Assembly (NCBI GenBank): GCA_964534135.1
Contig: CAZHQC010000013.1
Span: forward strand, 1 to 34,990
Length of the DNA: 34,990 nt
Reading direction: 5' to 3'
Source: JAKLQJ01 sp964534135
GTDB lineage: Bacteria; Elusimicrobiota; Elusimicrobia; Elusimicrobiales; UBA9959
Notes under the pieces: model-generated
Seen by the model: only the letters and a program-made list of their open reading frames with translations
Database searches by the model: none
Told to the model about the DNA's origin: nothing
Program-made: the position numbers and the translations under genes
Part shown: positions 31,064-34,990 of the stretch, piece by piece
Layout: each line of letters starts with the position of its first letter
How positions within the stretch are numbered: position 1 is the stretch's first letter

Positions 31064-32392
31064 TCACCTCATACCAAAGGCCAGCGTTCGCAGGAGCTGA
31101 AAAGGATTAGAATACAGCCGCCAATAAGCGCGGTTCCTGAGCCTGACAATATCTTTCTTCGAAAGGCCGGTTTGTCTGGGCTCATACGGACGGCTAAGGC
31201 CCTCGGAGCACCAAAAGTCCCAATTAGTATCGGGCTTGTCGTAATCATTATAGTACTTCTTGAATAAAGGAGTTCCGGGGTACGGGATGAGCATGTGGAA
31301 AATCGTGGTAGTGGATTTCAGTTTTTTTGCGAAGGCGATGGTTGCCTCCACCGTTTCCGCCGTGTCTCCCTCATTGCCGATAATGAACCCGTTCAAAACA
31401 GCGATCTTATGTTTGCGCAGGAGTGAACAGCATGTCTCGGCCATTTCCAGCGTAGTCCCTTTTTTCATCAGATCGTTGATGTACTGACTGCCTGTCTCTA
31501 TACCCAGCTGCATAGCGATGCACCCGGCTTGCTTCATTTTTAGTACCAGGGCTTCGTCCCGGATGGTATTCACGCGTCCGGAAGCCCACCATGTGATATC
31601 CAGCCGTTTGTTTATAATCCGGTCGCAGATCTCAACGACCCGCTTCGCATCCGCCGTAAAACAATCATCTACGAATCTAAAACTCTTGACGCCATACTTA
31701 TCCGCCAAGTAACTCATTTCATTTACGATGTATTCGGGACTATGCGCACGGAACTTATGACCTAGGCAGACATTGGCGCAAAAAGTGCATCGTCCCGGGC
31801 AGCCGCGGCTTGAAATAAGCGATACGATGCCCCGGCTCTTTGAAGAATCCTTAAAAGGTTGCTCCGGATACGGCAACTTATCGAGATCTGAAATAAGTTC
31901 CGGTCTGGGCATTTCACGATATTTCCCGTTCTCTATAAACGCCGCGCCCGGTATCGTGTTGAAATTAATATCGCCGTGCGAGTCAAACTCCTTAGCTAGG
32001 GTCAGCATTGGGATCTCGCCTTCTCCAAGTATTACCGCATCGACCGAAGGAGAACCTAGTAGTGTCGATCGCGGTATAGCGGTAACATGCGGCCCCCCCA
32101 TAACGACAAAGCACCCCAAGCGCTCTTTAGCCTCCTTCGCAAGCTGCTTGGCCACCATAAAATTTGGAGTGAACGAAGCTATTCCTACTACGTCGGGGCC
32201 AAATTCAGATAATTTCTTCCACATAAGTTTTAGCGGCATTCGGCAAGGTTCCGGGTCAATAATTGTTACTATATGCCCCGCTTGCCGGGTGTAGGCAGCA
32301 ATATAGGCAAGCCCCAGCGGGGGATCGTTATGTATAAACCCCCGGTAACCGGAGCCGGTCTGAAAGGGCGGATTGATAAGGGCAATTTTCAT
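31064..32392 (-). CDS. B12-binding radical SAM protein
   Basis: A 442-residue class-B-type radical SAM enzyme. The N-terminal cobalamin-binding Rossmann domain (1-150) opens MKIALINPPFQTG and has VVMGGPHVTAIP and ILGEGE; as usual in this class the DxHxxG motif is lacking. The radical SAM barrel carries C198-x3-C202-x2-C205 in SSRGCPGRCTFC. The C-terminal segment is short. The frame is open 28 codons upstream, but GGAGGTG 11 bases before this ATG and the family start favour it. The reaction is unknown (methylation, ring contraction and others occur). It is markedly GC-richer than the surroundings and lies beside tRNA-His, suggesting horizontal acquisition. It is not the AmmeMemo radical SAM partner, which lacks a B12 domain. 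Confidence 0.9.
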   Translation of the reverse strand: MKIALINPPFQTGSGYRGFIHNDPPLGLAYIAAYTRQAGHIVTIIDPEPCRMPLKLMWKKLSEFGPDVVGIASFTPNFMVAKQLAKEAKERLGCFVVMGGPHVTAIPRSTLLGSPSVDAVILGEGEIPMLTLAKEFDSHGDINFNTIPGAAFIENGKYREMPRPELISDLDKLPYPEQPFKDSSKSRGIVSLISSRGCPGRCTFCANVCLGHKFRAHSPEYIVNEMSYLADKYGVKSFRFVDDCFTADAKRVVEICDRIINKRLDITWWASGRVNTIRDEALVLKMKQAGCIAMQLGIETGSQYINDLMKKGTTLEMAETCCSLLRKHKIAVLNGFIIGNEGDTAETVEATIAFAKKLKSTTTIFHMLIPYPGTPLFKKYYNDYDKPDTNWDFWCSEGLSRPYEPRQTGLSKKDIVRLRNRAYWRLYSNPFQLLRTLAFGMR

Positions 32393-32690
32393 AAGTTCTA
32401 ATACACCTCCGTTAATTTCTCCGCCCGGCCGCCAACCCGGTGCGGGGGAATTTTGCAAAATTTTATAAAAATGCAAAGAAAATCTATTTTAGGGTTTTGG
32501 CTTGGATATTCATAAAACACATAATACAATAAAAGCTTTGTTCTGTGCGATGACCCTATCTCGGTAATATCACCCATTGAATGTTTGTTGTAACAATTTA
32601 AAATTCTCCATCATGCAATATCGCATCAAGCTAAGCAAAGTTATAGACGTTTAGTATGGGAGCCGGGCAGAAAGTTCTAGGGATTTAGTA
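32393..32690. other. Intergenic region between radical SAM gene and tRNA-His
   Basis: No gene is seen. The base composition returns to AT-rich after about 32460. An 11-base direct repeat tttagtatggg occurs at 32650-32660 and 32684-32694; the second copy reaches into the CCA end of tRNA-His. Confidence 0.6.
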
Positions 32691-32766
32691 TGGGGTGGCT
32701 GACGGGGCTCGAACCCGCAACCTTCCGTGCCACAGACGGACGCTCCACCATTGAGCTACAACCACC
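32691..32766 (-). tRNA. tRNA-His (anticodon GTG)
   Basis: On the minus strand a full cloverleaf: acceptor GTGGTTG/CAGCCAC (one G-T pair), D arm AGCTCAATGGTGGAGC, anticodon stem TCCGT/ACGGA around loop CTGTGGC giving anticodon GTG, and T arm GCGGGTTCGAGCCCCGT. The extra 5' G(-1) opposite discriminator C73, the identity mark of tRNA-His, is encoded, as is 3' CCA. Confidence 0.95.
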
Positions 32767-32778
32767 ACAATACCTTCT

Positions 32779-32807
32779 ATTCTAAGATTTTACGAAAGAA
32801 AAAGCAA
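32779..32807 (-). promoter_or_regulatory. Promoter of tRNA-His
   Basis: Minus strand TTGCTT (32802-32807), 17-base spacer, TAGAAT (32779-32784), 13 bases before the mature 5' end. Confidence 0.5.
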
Positions 32808-32837
32808 AGAGTATGTTAATCCCTCAGGATTCTTGTG

Positions 32838-32843
32838 TATAAT
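32838..32843 (+). promoter_or_regulatory. -10 box for the MEMO-AMMECR1 gene
   Basis: Perfect TATAAT; the best -35 candidate (TTAATC, 16 bases upstream) is weak. It is divergent from the tRNA-His promoter. Confidence 0.4.
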
Positions 32844-32880
32844 AAATTTTTAGACAGTATTTATATTGGGGAGATTTATT

Positions 32881-34296
32881 ATGATTAAAAAAGCCACGGT
32901 TGCCGGACGGTTTTATCCTAAGGAATCGGTAAAACTTAAAGATAATGTTGTTTCATATCTTAGAGAGATCGAGCCTTTAAAAAATAAAGTTTATGGGATT
33001 TTGGTTCCTCATGCGGGTTATGTTTATTCAGGCGCTATTGCCGGAGAAGGTTTTTCCCATATAAAGGAAATATATTTTGACACTATTGTCTTTTTTGCCG
33101 CCGCCCATACTATGGATGTAGACGGAGCCGCGCTTATGAAAGAAGGTTTCTTTGAAACTCCCCTCGGCCAAGTTGAAATTGATTCCAAAATAACAAAGGA
33201 ACTATTAAAAAAGTCTAAGGTTTTTGAGGATATTCCCGAAGCTCATCAAAGTGAACATTCCATTGAAGTGCAATTGCCTTTTCTGCAAGTTTTATCAAAA
33301 AAGAAGTTTAAAATAGTTCCAATCGTATTAAATACTAAAAATTTAAAAACGCTTTATGAAGCGGGCAAAGCGGTTGCCAATGTAATTAAAGATAAAAAAA
33401 CTTTAATTTGTATTTCAAGTGATTTATCTCATTATCCTACCGGAGACACCGCTACAAAAACAGATTTAGCCATAATGAAAGCTTTGCATATGGCTGTTAA
33501 AAGCGGTGATTTATCTTATTTTGATTTAGCCAATAAATTGGTGCTTTCCAAGGCAAGATATGAAATGGATACCGCCGCTTGCGGAGAGTCCGCGATTATA
33601 GCGGGAGCGGTTGCTTGTATGGAGCTTGGCGCGAATGATTTTAAACTTTTGCGATATATGCATTCGGGAAAAATTTCAGGAGATGACTCCAATGTTGTGG
33701 GATATGCCGCCGGCGCTTTTATTGAAAATAAAGATAAAACCAATGATGCGTGGCAATTAAGCAAGGACGATAAAGAGCACTTGCTTAATTATGCGCGTCA
33801 AAGCATAGCCTATTATCTTAAGAATAAAAAAGAAATGATTATGTCTTTAAGCGATGTTCCGCAGTTTAATGTTCCCGCCGCGGTTTTTGTCACTTTAACT
33901 GAAAATGGAAACTTGCGCGGTTGTATTGGAACTATGGAACCGAGGACTACTCTTTTAGATGCTATTATTAATTTTGCTACGGCGGCGGCTTTTGAAGATC
34001 ATCGCTTCAGTCCTTTGACCGAAGAAGAATTGAAAGATATTAAAATTGAAATTTCGATTCTTTCCCCTATGGTTAAGGTTGAGAGTTATAAAGATGTTCA
34101 AAAAGGAAAGCATGGAGTCCTTATAAAAAAAGGGCATTCAAGCGGTACTTATCTTCCTCAAGTTTGGGAGCATTTTAAAACTAGAGATGAGTTTTTAAGT
34201 TCTCTTTGCGGTGAGAAGGCGGTTTTGCCCGCTTTGGCCTGGAAAGAAAAATCCACCGATATATATGTATATACGGTGGATTCTTTCGAAGAGTAA
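32881..34296 (+). CDS. AmmeMemoRadiSam system protein B-A fusion (MEMO1 + AMMECR1)
   Basis: A 471-residue cytosolic fusion. Residues 1 to about 275 are a MEMO1 domain: TVAGRFYP, the metal-site H44 in LVPHAGYVYSG, EHSIEVQLPFLQ, SSDLSHYP and the TAACGES cysteine. Residues about 295-471 are an AMMECR1 domain with the signature LRGCIGTMEP and PLTEEELKDIKIEISIL. The start is the ATG at 32881, preceded by GGGGAG; a TTG 15 bases earlier is inside that site. The third component, the AmmeMemo radical SAM enzyme, is not in the window. The fusion supports a physical A-B complex, thought to handle metal or thiol chemistry; the real function is unresolved. Confidence 0.93.
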   Translation: MIKKATVAGRFYPKESVKLKDNVVSYLREIEPLKNKVYGILVPHAGYVYSGAIAGEGFSHIKEIYFDTIVFFAAAHTMDVDGAALMKEGFFETPLGQVEIDSKITKELLKKSKVFEDIPEAHQSEHSIEVQLPFLQVLSKKKFKIVPIVLNTKNLKTLYEAGKAVANVIKDKKTLICISSDLSHYPTGDTATKTDLAIMKALHMAVKSGDLSYFDLANKLVLSKARYEMDTAACGESAIIAGAVACMELGANDFKLLRYMHSGKISGDDSNVVGYAAGAFIENKDKTNDAWQLSKDDKEHLLNYARQSIAYYLKNKKEMIMSLSDVPQFNVPAAVFVTLTENGNLRGCIGTMEPRTTLLDAIINFATAAAFEDHRFSPLTEEELKDIKIEISILSPMVKVESYKDVQKGKHGVLIKKGHSSGTYLPQVWEHFKTRDEFLSSLCGEKAVLPALAWKEKSTDIYVYTVDSFEE

Positions 34297-34308
34297 TAAA
34301 TTTGCTAC

Positions 34309-34698
34309 TTATAGTTTCAAGAACAGCATAAACAAGAGGAATATTCCTGCTCCTACTACTGCGCCTACAGGGCCTCCAAAAATAAATCCCATGGCAGCTC
34401 CGGCTCCGGCTATGATTATATTCGCTTTTTGACCTTTAATGGTTTCTTTAGTTTTTTCCCAAAGACTCGGTTTAGGTTCCACTGGTGCTGTCTCGTATAC
34501 TGTTTCGGCCGCGGTTTTAGAAATTGATTTTGTCGGAGATATGTTTGATGAATATGACTTTGAACCGTCAAAGGTTTTACTGGGACTTAGAGACGCGCCT
34601 TGAAGCTGTGAGAAAGCGTCGCCCGCGAAAGCGCAGTTTAAAGCGGGCGAGAATAGTAATGCTGCTAAAATTGAAAGAAATATTATTTTTATTTTCAT
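34309..34698 (-). CDS. Small secreted protein with C-terminal glycine-zipper membrane segment
   Basis: A 129-residue protein I do not recognise. A signal peptide (MKIKIIFLSILAALLFSPALNCAFA) is followed by a Ser/Thr-rich region (about 30-85) and a C-terminal glycine zipper GAGAAMGFIFGGPVGAVVGAG leading into a hydrophobic end. Glycine-zipper proteins are often outer-membrane or periplasmic. The promoter candidate TTACCA-N17-TAGAAT (34705-34733) puts the transcription start at or next to the ATG, so the mRNA may be leaderless; the only GGAG is 15 bases away, too far to use. It converges on the MEMO gene with 12 bases between stops. Confidence 0.75.
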   Translation of the reverse strand: MKIKIIFLSILAALLFSPALNCAFAGDAFSQLQGASLSPSKTFDGSKSYSSNISPTKSISKTAAETVYETAPVEPKPSLWEKTKETIKGQKANIIIAGAGAAMGFIFGGPVGAVVGAGIFLLFMLFLKL

Positions 34699-34704
34699 AT
34701 GAAT

Positions 34705-34733
34705 ATTCTACAACTCCTTTTTGTAAATGGTAA
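34705..34733 (-). promoter_or_regulatory. Weak promoter predicting a leaderless mRNA
   Basis: Minus strand TTACCA (34728-34733), 17-base spacer, TAGAAT (34705-34710), only six bases before the ATG of the glycine-zipper gene. Confidence 0.4.
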
Positions 34734-34794
34734 GGGTTAATGGGCCCTTAAATAAATAGGCCTAAATACCTATATAAAGAATTTCTTTATTTAT

Positions 34795-34990
34795 GGGTGG
34801 GTAGAACATCCGCTATGATTGGGTGTGGACATTATTTTATTTTTTAAGGACAAAAGAAGACTGTAAATCTGTAAGGGAGTGATTTCTGAGGTTTAGCTTT
34901 GTGAGTAAAATTTATGGTCGTCTGGTGCGCATAGTGCTTTGATACGGCACCCAGCATAGCCTTGAGGGGATTTCACTGAAACGACGAGGA
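34795..34990 (+). repeat. Dispersed modular repeat, copy 3, interrupted and cut by the window end
   Basis: Module A (from gggtgggtag, 34795) and the linker ctgtaaatctgtaagggag are followed by module B from 34881. Within B, 48 bases (about 34916-34963) absent from copies 1 and 2 are inserted after tttat; the insertion contains an imperfect stem CTGGTGC/GCACCCAG (34922-34954). After it the shared sequence resumes (gaggggatttcactgaaacgacgagga) to the window edge. A TGA in the linker shows this copy is not coding in the F-L-R-F frame. Confidence 0.75.

Noticed and set aside
31064..32392. Radical SAM gene as the third member of the AmmeMemoRadiSam system.
   Set aside because: It has an N-terminal B12-binding domain and lies on the opposite strand beyond a tRNA. 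The AmmeMemo radical SAM enzyme lacks that domain.

Overview
The window is a piece of an AT-rich bacterial chromosome, probably from an uncultured Gram-negative anaerobe. An outer-membrane beta-barrel protein and BAM-type C-terminus point to a diderm. Oxygen-sensitive-looking regulators and radical SAM/AmmeMemo genes point to anaerobic life. Gene content and codon bias would fit Elusimicrobiota, Omnitrophota or a related lineage, but I cannot fix the phylum from sequence reading alone.

Layout. 1-3100: an aminotransferase and an inositol-monophosphatase-family gene (both minus) separated by repeat-rich DNA holding three dispersed repeat families. 3180-9493 (plus): a PTS EIIA-like protein coupled to an APC permease with a C-terminal USP domain, then def, a structured leader, fmt, a PASTA protein and an Rpe protein fused in frame to a receiver domain. 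9535-12388 (plus): the rpsP-khpA-trmD-rplS-rnhB-yraN translation block, without rimM. 12402-15272 (plus): a nucleoside salvage run (purine nucleoside phosphorylase, pyrimidine nucleoside phosphorylase, uracil phosphoribosyltransferase). 15375-16085 (minus): a Crp/Fnr regulator with an FNR-like cysteine cluster. 16086-16627: a hairpin-rich intergenic region. 16628-21245: a Wzx-like flippase, a ClC channel/transporter and an outer-membrane protein. 21365-22202: a REP-associated tyrosine transposase (RAYT) bracketed by four copies of its likely REP element. 22201-24482 (minus): hydrolase, nitroreductase, CoA-binding protein and membrane protein. 24659-27829 (minus): two tandem phospholipid-scramblase-like proteins and a large zinc metallopeptidase. 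28074-30471 (minus): a secreted HEXXH protein and a YbdG-like MscS channel. 30759-32392 (minus): a GC-richer segment with a frameshifted small ORF and a B12-type radical SAM gene beside tRNA-His. 32881-34698: a MEMO1-AMMECR1 fusion and a small secreted glycine-zipper protein. The window closes in a third copy of the dispersed repeat.

The most unusual points are: the RAYT/REP family with two further elements about 19.5 kb away; a long inverted repeat that would bury the fmt Shine-Dalgarno sequence and GTG start; the Rpe-receiver fusion with an internal ribosome binding site; the tandem bacterial scramblase paralogues; a modular dispersed repeat whose core reads like the 3' end of a coding sequence; and two secreted-protein genes whose promoters predict leaderless mRNAs.
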